Assembly (NCBI RefSeq): GCF_001438845.1
Contig: NZ_JQCL01000103.1
Span: 62,001-126,000, forward strand
Length of the DNA: 64,000 nucleotides
Reading direction: 5' to 3'
Source: Lactiplantibacillus xiangfangensis
Lineage (GTDB): Bacteria; Bacillota; Bacilli; Lactobacillales; Lactobacillaceae
Below the pieces are notes generated by a model that saw only the letters and a list, made by a program, of their open reading frames with translations, did not search any database and was not told the DNA's origin. Of the stretch, positions 43,914 to 53,150 are shown piece by piece; position 1 is the stretch's first letter; every line of letters begins with the position of its first letter. The translations under genes and the position numbers were made by a program.

Positions 43914-45026
43914 TTATTCAGCATCCAACGCGACAAAGTCGTAATGGATTTCTGACTGATGCTTAAATTCATCAAACCCTAATTGAATTAACTGGTCGAT
44001 CAGGTCAGTGTAGCTAATCCCTGAAACTTCCCATAGTTTTGGATACAGGCTGATGTTCGTAAACCCAGGCAACGTGTTGATTTCACCCAAGTAAGGTTCG
44101 CCATCTTCTGAAACTAAGAAGTCGACCCGAGCCATCCCTTTGAGACCCAACGCTTTGAACGCCGCTAAGGACATGTCTTGAATCCGTTTGGTTAAGTCAG
44201 CTGGTAATTCAACTGGCAATTCGAAGCTCACGCCACTGGCATCAACAAACTTGTTGTTGTAGTCATAGAACGTATCGCTCTTGGGAACGTCGATTGCACC
44301 TAGCTTAGAAGCTTTGGCATCCTCGTTTCCTAAGATCGAACATTCCACTTCACGCGGGTTGTCGATTGATTCTTCAACTAAGATCTTGTAATCATATTTG
44401 AAGGCATCGTCCAAACCATCCACGTATTCCTGTTCATTTTCAGCCTTATGAATCCCAACCGATGAACCTTGGTTAGCCGGCTTGATGAAGAGGTGGGCCC
44501 CCACCTTTTCACGTAAATAGTCGTAAGTCATTTGGTCCCGGTTTTCCGGTGTAACAACGACGTACTTCGTATTTTGAATGTGATGATGCGTCAAAATTTG
44601 CTTAGTAATATCCTTATCAAAACTGGCAGCGGAAGCTAATACACCACTCCCGACGTAGGGTTTCTTCAATAATTTAAAGAGTCCTTGTAGCGTCCCGTCT
44701 TCACCCAAATTTCCGTGAACGACTGGGTAAAAGATATCAATGTCTTTGGCCAACGCCAAATTCTTGATGGGCGCCAATGGATCACTCATATCCAATTTTG
44801 GCATTTCGGTAGCCACAACGTCATCTTCAGGCTCGCCAGCAAAGACCCGGCGAGTTGCCGCGTCACTCAAGACGATCCCATCCTTCGTCAACAAGAAGAG
44901 GTCAATGTCATACTTTGTTTTATCCATGGCATCGTAAATGTTATGCGCTGAACGCTTTGAAACGTCGTGTTCCGAAGAGTTACCGCCAAACAGTAAGCCA
45001 ACGTGGATCTTTTTTTGTGTCTCCAT
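43914..45026 (-). CDS. ddl: D-Ala--D-X ligase (probable D-alanine--D-lactate type)
   Basis: This ATP-grasp ligase of 370 residues makes the terminal dipeptide or depsipeptide of peptidoglycan precursors. Seen features are the N-terminal GGNSSEHDVS block, the ATP-grasp segment KPANQGSSVGI, and the C-terminal EINTLPGFT. In the omega loop the residue that is Tyr in D-Ala-D-Ala ligases (Y216 of E. coli DdlB) is Phe260 here (FYDYNNKFVD). In Leuconostoc and lactobacilli this Phe marks D-Ala-D-lactate formation and intrinsic vancomycin resistance. The substrate preference is inferred from that residue. Confidence 0.95.
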   Translation of the reverse strand: METQKKIHVGLLFGGNSSEHDVSKRSAHNIYDAMDKTKYDIDLFLLTKDGIVLSDAATRRVFAGEPEDDVVATEMPKLDMSDPLAPIKNLALAKDIDIFYPVVHGNLGEDGTLQGLFKLLKKPYVGSGVLASAASFDKDITKQILTHHHIQNTKYVVVTPENRDQMTYDYLREKVGAHLFIKPANQGSSVGIHKAENEQEYVDGLDDAFKYDYKILVEESIDNPREVECSILGNEDAKASKLGAIDVPKSDTFYDYNNKFVDASGVSFELPVELPADLTKRIQDMSLAAFKALGLKGMARVDFLVSEDGEPYLGEINTLPGFTNISLYPKLWEVSGISYTDLIDQLIQLGFDEFKHQSEIHYDFVALDAE

Positions 45027-45122
45027 AATTTATGTTCATCCTATCAAGATTTATTTCATACTACGGCTTAGTCAATTCTACAATAAGTCGCGCCAATTGA
45101 AAACATTTTTGCAATCAATAAT

Positions 45123-46160
45123 TTAGTTATTAGCCGCATCAAACGGTGCAGTCAGTACAAGCTTACCTAACATCTGTCCAGATTCAACGACCGCGTGAGC
45201 CTTCTTCAAGTTCGTCGCGTTGATGCCTTCAAGCACACGCTTGGTCGTGGGTTGCAACACCCCTTGATCCACTAACTCAGCGACCCGTGCCAAGATCATC
45301 CCCTGCGTCGCCATGGCAGTGAGCTGGTAATTTGCTTTGGTGAACATGAATTCCCACGCAAAGTTCAAGCTCTTGGGCTTCAATAGGTCCATTGGCAACG
45401 GCTGCTGGTTCGTCACCACGGCAACGATCGTTCCTAAGGGGCGAACTAACGGAGCGACAAGTGGTAAATAAAGGTCGGTTGAATGCAAAATAATTGCGTG
45501 ATCGACACTGTCGTACCCCGCTGCCTGTAATTGCTTGGCTAAGTCATCATGATAATCCAGCACAACGTCGGCGCCTAACTGCTTGACCCACGCTGTCGTT
45601 GCTGGTTTACCAGTCGTCGTAATCACGGTCAAACCGGCCCATTTGGCTAACTGAATCGCAATCGAGCCGACACCACCAGCACCGTTAACGATCAAGACGG
45701 TCTTGCCAAGATTGGCTTGTTTTTCCGCTTTTAACGGTAACTTTTCAAACAACGCTTCCCAAGCCGTCAGCGTGGTCAACGGTAAACCCGCCGTCTGTGC
45801 GACCGACCAATTTTTGGGTGCCAAGGCAACTAACCGTTCATCAACCAATTGATACTGCGCGTCGCTGCCTGGTCGATCGACCGCACCAGCGTAATAAACC
45901 AAGTCATCGGTCATAATCGACGTGACCCGGTCACCCACGGCAAGCACCTTACCCACAGCATCAAATCCAAGAATCCGCGGGTCGCTAGTCGCTACCTGCC
46001 CCTGACGTTGTTTAGTGTCGATTGGATTAACCGCAGTTGCGAGTACTTCAACCAACAGATCACGTCCCTGCGGCTGTGCAACTTCAACCTTGATATCTTG
46101 AAAACTAGCCGGATCACTAATGGGTAATCCTTGATATAGACCGACCGCTTTTGCTTGCAT
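45123..46160 (-). CDS. Zinc-type alcohol dehydrogenase-like / quinone oxidoreductase (MDR superfamily)
   Basis: The 345-residue protein of the medium-chain dehydrogenase/reductase superfamily has the NAD(P)-binding motif NGAGGVGSIAIQLAKW near residue 160 and the N-terminal GroES-like domain (AVNPIDTKQRQG). The catalytic zinc ligands of true alcohol dehydrogenases are not evident, so it is more likely an NADPH quinone/enone reductase of the YogA-like family. The substrate is unknown. It lies 21 bases downstream of the DUF2785 gene and could be co-transcribed with it. Confidence 0.85.
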   Translation of the reverse strand: MQAKAVGLYQGLPISDPASFQDIKVEVAQPQGRDLLVEVLATAVNPIDTKQRQGQVATSDPRILGFDAVGKVLAVGDRVTSIMTDDLVYYAGAVDRPGSDAQYQLVDERLVALAPKNWSVAQTAGLPLTTLTAWEALFEKLPLKAEKQANLGKTVLIVNGAGGVGSIAIQLAKWAGLTVITTTGKPATTAWVKQLGADVVLDYHDDLAKQLQAAGYDSVDHAIILHSTDLYLPLVAPLVRPLGTIVAVVTNQQPLPMDLLKPKSLNFAWEFMFTKANYQLTAMATQGMILARVAELVDQGVLQPTTKRVLEGINATNLKKAHAVVESGQMLGKLVLTAPFDAANN

Positions 46161-46181
46161 CCCTGTGACTTCCTTCCAAAC

Positions 46182-47153
46182 TTATCCTAAAAATTCCAAT
46201 TCATCATCCAAATAATCGACCACGGCAGTTGGAAAATCATCGTGCAACGCCATGGCTTCGAGTAACCGATTCCGGTTGAAGACGCGTGTCCACGCCGCTT
46301 CCGTACTTGGTGCTGGCTGCATCACCATCGAGCGGTGCCAGCCCTTCATCGCCATCAACAAGTAGTCGCTGTATAACTCATCCTTATTCGTGATGAGTGC
46401 TAAATATGTTGATAGCCGTTCCGGCTCACCGTAGATCAAAGGCGTACTCAACCGTTGGTAACGGCTAATGATTGCGGCCAACATCAATAGTTTATCCGCG
46501 CGCGCCAATTGTGCTTCGTCCGCTAGTTCGTCTAACAAGTTCCCGATGTGCGTATAGGCGTGGGCCCAACCGTGGGTCCCAACAAATCCCCGCGTATCAT
46601 TTTCCAATAAGACGTAGACCGTGAACTGGCTGACTAACTGTTGGAGTCGCGCATCGGTCATAAACGTCACGCCAGCGTGATCGGCGTATAACAATACGGA
46701 CAGGAGCAACACGGAAAAGGACCGCGCGAAAACCGCGTCATTTTCTGGCTCATTGATGTGGGCGAATAGTTGATCATCTTGAACTAACCAATCAAAAATG
46801 GTGCCGAGTTGATCAGCCGTCAGCAGTTGTTGTTGCAGCGCTTCGTTCAGTAGGTAGTAACACCCCCGGTCGCGAATAGCTGGGTTCACTGAACCAACGT
46901 GACTGAGCAACTGTTCAAGCTGTTGATCCGTAATTTCGGTCAACGTCCCCGCATCCAAACCAGTACGCAATTCCTGAACTAAATCCAGAATATCGTCTTC
47001 AGGCGTGCTGACCGTCGTTGCCGGCGTTGGCTCTAGCTGATCAATCACCGTTCCCAAGCGTTGTGGTAGTGACTGGTATAACTTGCCAGCTCGTAATTCT
47101 TGTCTAATTTCTAATACTGAAGCTTTTACTTGCGCTAATTTTTCTGCTTGCAT
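46182..47153 (-). CDS. DUF2785 family protein
   Basis: The 323-residue cytoplasmic protein is mainly helical. Blocks such as AIRDRGCYYLLNEALQQ, FARSFSVLLLSVLLYAD and GFVGTHGWAHAYTHIGNLLDELA (seen as GTHGWAHAYTH) match DUF2785, whose function is unknown. No signal peptide or membrane helix. It starts an apparent two-gene unit with the MDR oxidoreductase. The 190 bases upstream (47154-47343) hold no clear promoter. Confidence 0.82.
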   Translation of the reverse strand: MQAEKLAQVKASVLEIRQELRAGKLYQSLPQRLGTVIDQLEPTPATTVSTPEDDILDLVQELRTGLDAGTLTEITDQQLEQLLSHVGSVNPAIRDRGCYYLLNEALQQQLLTADQLGTIFDWLVQDDQLFAHINEPENDAVFARSFSVLLLSVLLYADHAGVTFMTDARLQQLVSQFTVYVLLENDTRGFVGTHGWAHAYTHIGNLLDELADEAQLARADKLLMLAAIISRYQRLSTPLIYGEPERLSTYLALITNKDELYSDYLLMAMKGWHRSMVMQPAPSTEAAWTRVFNRNRLLEAMALHDDFPTAVVDYLDDELEFLG

Positions 47154-47343
47154 AATGACCTCGTAATATCCAATTTAAGTTCTATTTTAGCATGTTGACC
47201 AAGTGCTTGCCCATGGAAGACGACTGATTCTAACAGAAACGCTAGGATTTTCTTAGATGAAAGGGGCGCGTTACTGATCATAGCAATTATGCCATCCAGT
47301 AACCCGCCCATGGTGGTCTCCACCCGTTCAATTGTGTTCTAAT

Positions 47344-48273
47344 TTAATTTTTGACCGTTGGTTGGGGCAAGATATCCACTTGCGACTTGATGAACTTAGC
47401 CGATGCACTCAATTGTTGGCGTTCGTCCGCAGTTAAATCAAGTTTAATCAAGGACTCAATCCCGTTCTTCCCAATGACCGCTGGCATCCCCACGTACGTC
47501 CCAAAGTCTGGGTCGTATGCTGAAACGGGGCAAGCTAACTGCGCATCCGCGCTGACGGCTTCAGCTAAACGAACCCCGCAGGTCGCAATCGCAAAGTTCG
47601 TGTAATGTTTCCCAGCCATCACGGCAAACGCCCCCTGCCGTGCATCCTCTTCAAGCGCCTTTAAATCTAAGCCTTCAAAGTTTTGAATTGGTTGACCGTT
47701 AACACTAACCGTTGACCACGCAACGAACTGAGAGTTCCCGTGTTCACCGTAAACGTAGCCCGACACGTTTTTCCCATTCGTATGCACCGCTTGACCAACG
47801 TACTTTTGCATCCGTGCCGTATCCAAGAACGTCCCCGTTCCGAATACCCGGTTACGTGGAAAGCCCGTCATGCGTTGCAAATAATCCGTCATAACATCGC
47901 ACGGGTTCATGATATCAATCAAAATTCCTTTGAAACCAGACGCCACGATTTTGGGCGCAATGTCACGCACAATGGCTTGGTTAGAGTCATACTCGCCAAA
48001 GCGACCCTTGCTACTAGTCATATCGATTGCCTTAATATTCCCCGAAGCAATAATTAAAACTTCCGCATCAGCCAACGCCGAGTAGTCGTTTAAAATAATC
48101 TTCGTGGTTGAACTTAGTCGTGCCGAAGCATCATCTAAATCAAGTTTTTGAGCAGTCGCTAACGCTTCGTTCTTATCGATTAAAACTAATTCGTCAACGG
48201 TCCCTTGTTGGACCAACGTATAAGCAACGGTCGCACCGACTTGTCCTAACCCGATTACACCATATTTACGCAT
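47344..48273 (-). CDS. L-2-hydroxyisocaproate / L-lactate-type dehydrogenase
   Basis: This NAD-dependent L-2-hydroxyacid dehydrogenase of 309 residues belongs to the LDH/MDH superfamily. The dinucleotide motif GLGQVGATVAY is at 8-18. The substrate Arg is in FLDTARMQ and the catalytic His in GEHGNSQFVAWSTV. Similarity in this and other blocks is to L-HicDH of Lactobacillus/Weissella rather than to the main L-LDH, so branched 2-oxoacids (from Leu, Ile, Val) are likely substrates. It has its own promoter upstream. Confidence 0.88.
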   Translation of the reverse strand: MRKYGVIGLGQVGATVAYTLVQQGTVDELVLIDKNEALATAQKLDLDDASARLSSTTKIILNDYSALADAEVLIIASGNIKAIDMTSSKGRFGEYDSNQAIVRDIAPKIVASGFKGILIDIMNPCDVMTDYLQRMTGFPRNRVFGTGTFLDTARMQKYVGQAVHTNGKNVSGYVYGEHGNSQFVAWSTVSVNGQPIQNFEGLDLKALEEDARQGAFAVMAGKHYTNFAIATCGVRLAEAVSADAQLACPVSAYDPDFGTYVGMPAVIGKNGIESLIKLDLTADERQQLSASAKFIKSQVDILPQPTVKN

Positions 48274-48312
48274 TGTGCAAACCCCAATTCTGTAGTTTAT
48301 TTTACTCCGTTT

Positions 48313-48341
48313 AGCGTACCTTGAAGGACGCTCAAAGTCAA
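48313..48341 (-). promoter_or_regulatory. Promoter of the hydroxyacid dehydrogenase gene
   Basis: −35 TTGACT (48336-48341), 17-base spacer, −10 TACGCT (48313-48318) on the minus strand. Confidence 0.75.
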
Positions 48342-48453
48342 GCAGGGCGCGGTCTCATGCGATTTTAATAAATTAATCTTTCTAGCCAATTTACTTGTTT
48401 TTCGTAAGTTAAGATTCCGCTAGCAGGTGTCGCTCGGGCGGGACCAAAAATCT

Positions 48454-48578
48454 GGCACAAAAACTCAAAAAAGCCGTTCAGAAATATTTCTGAACAGCTT
48501 TACGATTATTACGGTCGAAACGTGTGACAACAGGCAGTTTGCTCCGCTTAACGTGAAATCAGCGACTGTTGTCACACT
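48454..48578 (-). repeat. Terminator-bearing nested-hairpin repeat (family 2), copy 2 (compact)
   Basis: Outer stem GTGTGACAACA 48522-48532 / TGTTGTCACAC 48567-48577 is perfect, but the inner arm seen in copies 1 and 3 is reduced to a single AAATCAGCGA strand. The shared strip ATTATTACGGTCGAAACG and the terminator hairpin (GCCGTTCAGAAAT / ATTTCTGAACAGC, T6 on the minus strand at 48466-48471) are kept. It overlaps the metQ stop by nothing but touches it, so it forms the 3' end of the met operon transcript. Confidence 0.78.
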
Positions 48579-49397
48579 CTAATTATTAGATACGGGCATG
48601 ATGGCACCCTTGTACTTCGTCTTAATCCATTGTTGGGTACTCTTAGACGTCAACGCCTTCATCAACTTCTTGATGGCTGGCTTGTTTTGATCGCCTTTTC
48701 GAACGGCCACAATGTTTGCGTATGGTGAATCTGATTTTTCCAACGCAATGGCGTCCTTAGTTGGGTTCAAACCGGCTTGCACCGCGTAGTTCGCGTTGAT
48801 GACGACCGCGTCACCCTCGTTGTTCTTGTAGAACTGCGCCATTAACTTAGGTTCGTACGAATGCTTGAACTTCAGGTGGCGTTTGTTCGTTTTAATATCA
48901 TTGAAACTAGCTGACGTTAAGTCCGTTCCGGGCTTTAAAGTGATTAACCCAGCGTCTCTAAACAACGTTAAGACCCGGCCGTAATCGGCAACGTTGCTGC
49001 TGACCAGGACGGTTGCGCCGTTCTTCAAGTCTTTTAAGTTCTTGACCTTCTTAGAAAAGACACCGATTGGTTCCAAATGCACGGCCCCTGCGGAAACGAG
49101 GGTCCCATTATTTTCCTTGTTCCAATTCTTTAAAAATGGCACGTGTTGGAAATAGTTAGCATCCAATTCCTTTGATGCCAATGCCTTATTTGGTAATACG
49201 TAGTCTTGGAAGACTTTGATCTTTAAATCAACGCCCTCTTTTTTAAGTTGCGGCTGAATGTGCTTTAAAATTTCAGCGTGTGGGACTGAGGAAGCCCCAA
49301 TTGTAATGGTATTGCTTGACGATGATTTACCGCATCCCACTAATAGAAAGGCGGTTGCTGCAACTGCTAATAATCCTAAAATTCCCTTTTTTTTCAT
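48579..49397 (-). CDS. metQ: Methionine ABC transporter substrate-binding lipoprotein
   Basis: The 272-residue NlpA/MetQ-family lipoprotein has a signal peptide with the lipobox LVGC (about 19-22) followed by a Ser-rich spacer. Family blocks are ASSVPHAEILKHIQPQLKKEG (seen as PHAEILKHIQ), ANYFQHVPFL and YANIVAVRKGD. It binds methionine outside the cell for the MetN/MetI complex. Last gene of metN-metI-metQ, whose leader is a Met T-box. Confidence 0.94.
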   Translation of the reverse strand: MKKKGILGLLAVAATAFLLVGCGKSSSSNTITIGASSVPHAEILKHIQPQLKKEGVDLKIKVFQDYVLPNKALASKELDANYFQHVPFLKNWNKENNGTLVSAGAVHLEPIGVFSKKVKNLKDLKNGATVLVSSNVADYGRVLTLFRDAGLITLKPGTDLTSASFNDIKTNKRHLKFKHSYEPKLMAQFYKNNEGDAVVINANYAVQAGLNPTKDAIALEKSDSPYANIVAVRKGDQNKPAIKKLMKALTSKSTQQWIKTKYKGAIMPVSNN

Positions 49398-49423
49398 CTC
49401 AAATACCTCCTAAAAATTCGCTC

Positions 49424-50116
49424 TTAATTTGCCCGTTTATCGATTCGACGAACGGCCCAGTCCCCAATGAATTGGAAAATAAACACAATAATCACGATAA
49501 TCACCGTTGCGACTAACGTAATCGCATTATTGTTCGACTGGAACCCATCTTGATACGCAAGGGTTCCCAGCCCACCAGCACCGATCGCACCGGCCATGGC
49601 CGTATAACCAATCAAACTGATGGTCGTGACAGTAATTCCGGATACCAACGCTGGCATACTTTCTGGTAACAAGACCTTGCGAATAATCTGCCAACGCGTT
49701 GCACCCATGGATTCAGCCGCTTCCACGACCCCGTGATCGAGTTCATGAAAGGCTAATTCAACCATCCGAGCATAAAACGGTGCGGCAGAAATGATCAATG
49801 AAGGTAACGCTGCGCGTGGTCCGATAATCGTTCCGACCAATTTTTGGGTAATCGGCAATAATAGCACGATTAAAATGATAAACGGAATCGACCGGAAAAC
49901 GTTCACGAACAACGCAACTAGCCAGTTTAAAGCTTTGACCAACGGATTGTGACTATTCGTTGTTTCAAATAGTAGCAGTCCTAAGGCCAGTCCCAAGATT
50001 GCGACGATGATCATTGAACCAACGGTCATCCACACCGTTTCCCAAGTCGCGGAGAACATGTTCCCCCAATCAACGTTTGAGAATTGAAAATACGAACTTA
50101 ATCCCTGACTATTCAC
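49424..50116 (-). CDS. metI: Methionine ABC transporter permease
   Basis: The 230-residue MetI-family permease has about five helices and the cytoplasmic coupling loop VEAAESMGATRWQIIRKVLLPE (seen as AAESMGATRWQIIRKVLLPE). Together with MetN it forms the methionine importer. Its start overlaps the end of metN by 8 bases, suggesting coupled translation. Confidence 0.95.
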   Translation of the reverse strand: MNSQGLSSYFQFSNVDWGNMFSATWETVWMTVGSMIIVAILGLALGLLLFETTNSHNPLVKALNWLVALFVNVFRSIPFIILIVLLLPITQKLVGTIIGPRAALPSLIISAAPFYARMVELAFHELDHGVVEAAESMGATRWQIIRKVLLPESMPALVSGITVTTISLIGYTAMAGAIGAGGLGTLAYQDGFQSNNNAITLVATVIIVIIVFIFQFIGDWAVRRIDKRAN

Positions 50117-51140
50117 GGTTCAATACCTCCGTTTCTACACGCATCTTTTGTAAGTAGGCCAGTGCCCCATCAATTTGCACCTTGTCCCCCGTCAATTGGA
50201 GGTAGAGTGACCCGATGGCACCTTCTTGCGTTTGGTGAATCCCACCTTCGATAATGTTCAAGTCCAGTGGATACTGCTTCAACATTTCCGAAACAATTGG
50301 CAATTGGGCCTGGTCACCGTGGAACGTCAGCTTAACGATCGTCCCGTTTGGATACTTGGCTAACAACTGATCCACAACAACCGTGGTATCGTTTAAGGAC
50401 GGCGTCACTTCTTCATTAACGAAGCGTTTTGTAACCGCTTGTTTTGGCCGTTTAAAGACTTCTAAGACCGGCCCCTTTTCAACGATCTTACCATCCTCCA
50501 TCACGGCCACGTGGTCCGCAATTTTACGAATCACGTGCATCTCATGTGTGATCAGTATAATGGTTAAGTGTAATTTCTGGTTAATCGATAATAATAAATC
50601 TAAAACCTCATCCGTTGTTTGCGGGTCCAGCGCGCTGGTGGCTTCATCGGATAACAAGATCTGCGGATCATTCGCTAACGCCCGGGCAATTCCCACCCGC
50701 TGCTTTTGTCCACCGGATAATTCTGAAGGATAAGCCGTTTCCCGGCCAGCTAGTCCAACTAGCTCGGCTAAATGTTCAGCCTTTTGCTTCGCTTCAGCTT
50801 TACTTTTACCCGCAATCTCTAGTGGAAACATGATATTTTCTAAGACGGTCCGTGACCATAGTAAATTAAAATGTTGGAAAATCATGCCAATTTTGTGCCG
50901 TTGTTCCCGTAACGGTGCTCCACTCAACGCGGAAATCTCAACCCCGTCAATATTGACCGAACCGCTCGTTGGTGTTTCCAACCCGTTCAGCATCCGCATT
51001 AGCGTACTCTTCCCAGCACCAGAATAACCAACGATTCCATAAATATGTCCGTCCTCGATCTTTAAATTAACATCTTGGACCGCGTGGACACTCCCCTGTT
51101 TGGCATCAAAGGTTTTCGTCACATCTTTAAATTCAATCAA
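50109..51140 (-). CDS. metN: Methionine ABC transporter ATP-binding protein
   Basis: The 343-residue protein has an N-terminal ATPase domain with Walker A GYSGAGKST, signature LSGGQKQR, Walker B ILLSDEATSALDP and switch His ITHEMHV. A C-terminal NIL regulatory domain (about 260-340) in this family binds methionine and slows transport when the amino acid is plentiful. First gene of the operon, controlled by the T-box leader at 51161-51455. Confidence 0.96.
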   Translation of the reverse strand: MIEFKDVTKTFDAKQGSVHAVQDVNLKIEDGHIYGIVGYSGAGKSTLMRMLNGLETPTSGSVNIDGVEISALSGAPLREQRHKIGMIFQHFNLLWSRTVLENIMFPLEIAGKSKAEAKQKAEHLAELVGLAGRETAYPSELSGGQKQRVGIARALANDPQILLSDEATSALDPQTTDEVLDLLLSINQKLHLTIILITHEMHVIRKIADHVAVMEDGKIVEKGPVLEVFKRPKQAVTKRFVNEEVTPSLNDTTVVVDQLLAKYPNGTIVKLTFHGDQAQLPIVSEMLKQYPLDLNIIEGGIHQTQEGAIGSLYLQLTGDKVQIDGALAYLQKMRVETEVLNRE

Positions 51141-51160
51141 TTCAATTCCTCCTTACACAT

Positions 51161-51455
51161 AAAAAAAGCTTCCCGTTCTGCAGATAATTACAGTCATAAT
51201 TATCAACAGGACGAGAAGCTCGGTCTCGTGGTACCACCTATTTTTACAATTAGCTCACACTAATTGTCTCAAGAGTTCTAACAAACTCCGCACGATAATG
51301 GGTGCGACTCAAGCCTGACTTACGAATTCGCTCACCAGACTTCATTACTCCAAGACCATCTTCGGCTTCATGATCAATCCCTTTGCACCAACCGGGGACT
51401 CTCTAAGTGATCATAACCACGTACTCATCTTTTCAAAATGATAAATTTTTTAATC
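51161..51455 (-). promoter_or_regulatory. T-box leader of metNIQ (Met specifier ATG)
   Basis: On the minus strand Stem I has lower helix AAGA/TCTT, an AGTA motif, and the specifier ATG followed by G. The antiterminator core AGGTGGTACCACG is at 51227-51239. A long terminator follows (arms about 51167-51190 and 51197-51220, T7 at 51161-51167). The gene set it controls is the methionine importer, so codon and product agree. A T-box rather than an SAM riboswitch is typical of methionine genes in Lactobacillales. Confidence 0.93.
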
Positions 51456-51481
51456 AATTGTTAATGTTGCTCGATGTACTG

Positions 51482-51511
51482 AGTATACCCGACCAACATT
51501 CTGATTGTCAA
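51482..51511 (-). promoter_or_regulatory. Promoter of the metNIQ operon
   Basis: −35 TTGACA (51506-51511, consensus), 18-base spacer, −10 TATACT (51482-51487) on the minus strand, directly after the GcvH-like gene. Confidence 0.87.
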
Positions 51512-51521
51512 GAGTTCCAGA

Positions 51522-51830
51522 TTAGTCCACATCGATTAACCATGCAACCCCGTCTTCAACACTGTTTAACGCGTCGTAGTTAGCGGATAGCGCCGGATTT
51601 ACGGCAACGACCGTGCCATTGATCGGCGCGTTAAATTCAGAGACCGCCTTAGTTGCTTCAACACTTAGAAAAGCAGATTTCTGACTAATTTTGTCACCCA
51701 CAGCGGGTAACTCTGCGTATTTGATTTCACCCAAAGCTTCATGGGCCGCCTTAGTTAATCCTAACCGCGTCCGCCCATCAACATCCTTAGTCCAAAAGTA
51801 ATTTGCGTCTTCACTCATACTTAACACCAT
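51522..51830 (-). CDS. GcvH-like lipoyl carrier protein
   Basis: The 102-residue protein of the glycine-cleavage H family is shorter than the usual 125-130. The lipoylation segment is SVEATKAVSEFNAP with Lys61, and the GVAWLIDVD end matches the family. No other glycine cleavage genes are in the window. Many lactobacilli that lack the full system keep a lone GcvH-like protein as a lipoyl relay; that is a possibility here, not shown. The ATG at 51830 follows AGGAAAG by 5-6 bases. Downstream of rodA (20-base gap). Confidence 0.85.
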   Translation of the reverse strand: MVLSMSEDANYFWTKDVDGRTRLGLTKAAHEALGEIKYAELPAVGDKISQKSAFLSVEATKAVSEFNAPINGTVVAVNPALSANYDALNSVEDGVAWLIDVD

Positions 51831-51850
51831 GCTTTCCTAAAATTTTTTAA

Positions 51851-53053
51851 CTATTCAAACCGGTCATTACGACTAAACATGTATGACTTGTAATGGTACC
51901 GCATCGACATAATTAGTCCAATCCCGGCCATGTTAGCAATTAAAGCTGAGCCCCCTTGACTGATAAACGGCAATGGAATCCCGGTCATCGGTAACAGTCC
52001 GATACTCATCCCAACGTTTTCAAACACGTGGAACAAAATCATCATGATAACCCCAGTTGAGATGTAAGCATAAAATTCATTCTTAGTATCAAAAGTCACC
52101 CGGATCATTTGGTAAATCAACAAGAAATATAGCAAGATCACAACGGCCGCCCCAACAAACCCGAAGTTTTCACCAATCACGGAGAAAATCATATCAGATT
52201 CACGTACCGGTACGGTCACGTGGGACACGTTGAACCCGCGTCCCGTGATTTGTCCGGAACCAATGGCTTTCATACTTTGCCAAACTTGGTACGCGTTGTT
52301 GGACGTATCCGTCGATGGATTCAACCAAGTATCAATCCGTGCGAACTGGTACTGCTTGAAACCAAGTGCTTCCAAAATGTGACGACCACTATTCGAAATC
52401 ACTAAATATAAAGCCGTCGCAGCAACGACAAACACCACCGTAAACGTTGGTGCGAGTAACCGCCAAGAAATTCCTGAGACGAGGATGACCCCACCTAAGA
52501 TGGCAAAGAACACCAACATCGTCCCAAAGTCATTTTGTAACTTTAGTAGGACGGCAACTGGTACCATGTACGCGACCAGTTTCCCAATCAACTGCCAATC
52601 GCCGGCCGTGGTGTGCGTCGGATTTTCCGTATTATGCATCGTCACGACCCGCCCCATCATTAAGATGAAGGCCGGTTTCATGACTTCTGAAGGCTGGAAG
52701 GTCAGCGAGCCAACCCCAAACCAACTTTTGGCCCCGGTACTATTAAACATTGGCCGACTATAAAAGATCAAAACGGCCGCTAATAGAAATATCCCGAACC
52801 AATACGCAATCGGAGCGACCCGCCAGAGCTGTTCTGAATCAAACTGCATGATGATGACAGCCAACGCCGTCCCAATCACGAACCACATCAACTGTGAAAT
52901 AACCTGTTTCGTCACGTTCACAGAACTTGAGTCGTGTACGGCGGCAACGTAGATCGAGGCTAACCCGATCAAGCCTAGCATCATCACTGAAAATATGATA
53001 CCCCAGTCAATTCGTGAGTCTTCTTGACCACGGAGTCTAGATTGTTCTGCCAC
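51851..53053 (-). CDS. rodA: SEDS-family peptidoglycan polymerase RodA/FtsW
   Basis: The 400-residue protein has about ten membrane helices and the SEDS blocks STGAKSWFGVGSLTFQPSEVMK (seen as GAKSWFGV and FQPSEVMKPAF), NDFGTMLVF and GIPLPFISQGGSALI. It polymerises lipid II glycan strands with a class B PBP. The neighbours mbl and yidD and the absence of ftsZ nearby favour RodA (side wall) over FtsW (septum), but the sequence alone does not settle this. Confidence 0.9.
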   Translation of the reverse strand: MAEQSRLRGQEDSRIDWGIIFSVMMLGLIGLASIYVAAVHDSSSVNVTKQVISQLMWFVIGTALAVIIMQFDSEQLWRVAPIAYWFGIFLLAAVLIFYSRPMFNSTGAKSWFGVGSLTFQPSEVMKPAFILMMGRVVTMHNTENPTHTTAGDWQLIGKLVAYMVPVAVLLKLQNDFGTMLVFFAILGGVILVSGISWRLLAPTFTVVFVVAATALYLVISNSGRHILEALGFKQYQFARIDTWLNPSTDTSNNAYQVWQSMKAIGSGQITGRGFNVSHVTVPVRESDMIFSVIGENFGFVGAAVVILLYFLLIYQMIRVTFDTKNEFYAYISTGVIMMILFHVFENVGMSIGLLPMTGIPLPFISQGGSALIANMAGIGLIMSMRYHYKSYMFSRNDRFE

Positions 53054-53150
53054 AAATAACGCTCCTTAATTTTAATTCCTTTAAGATACGTTTAATTATA
53101 CAACAACCTGGCCCCGAGTAAACGGAACCAGGTTGAAGGTTTACTAAAAA

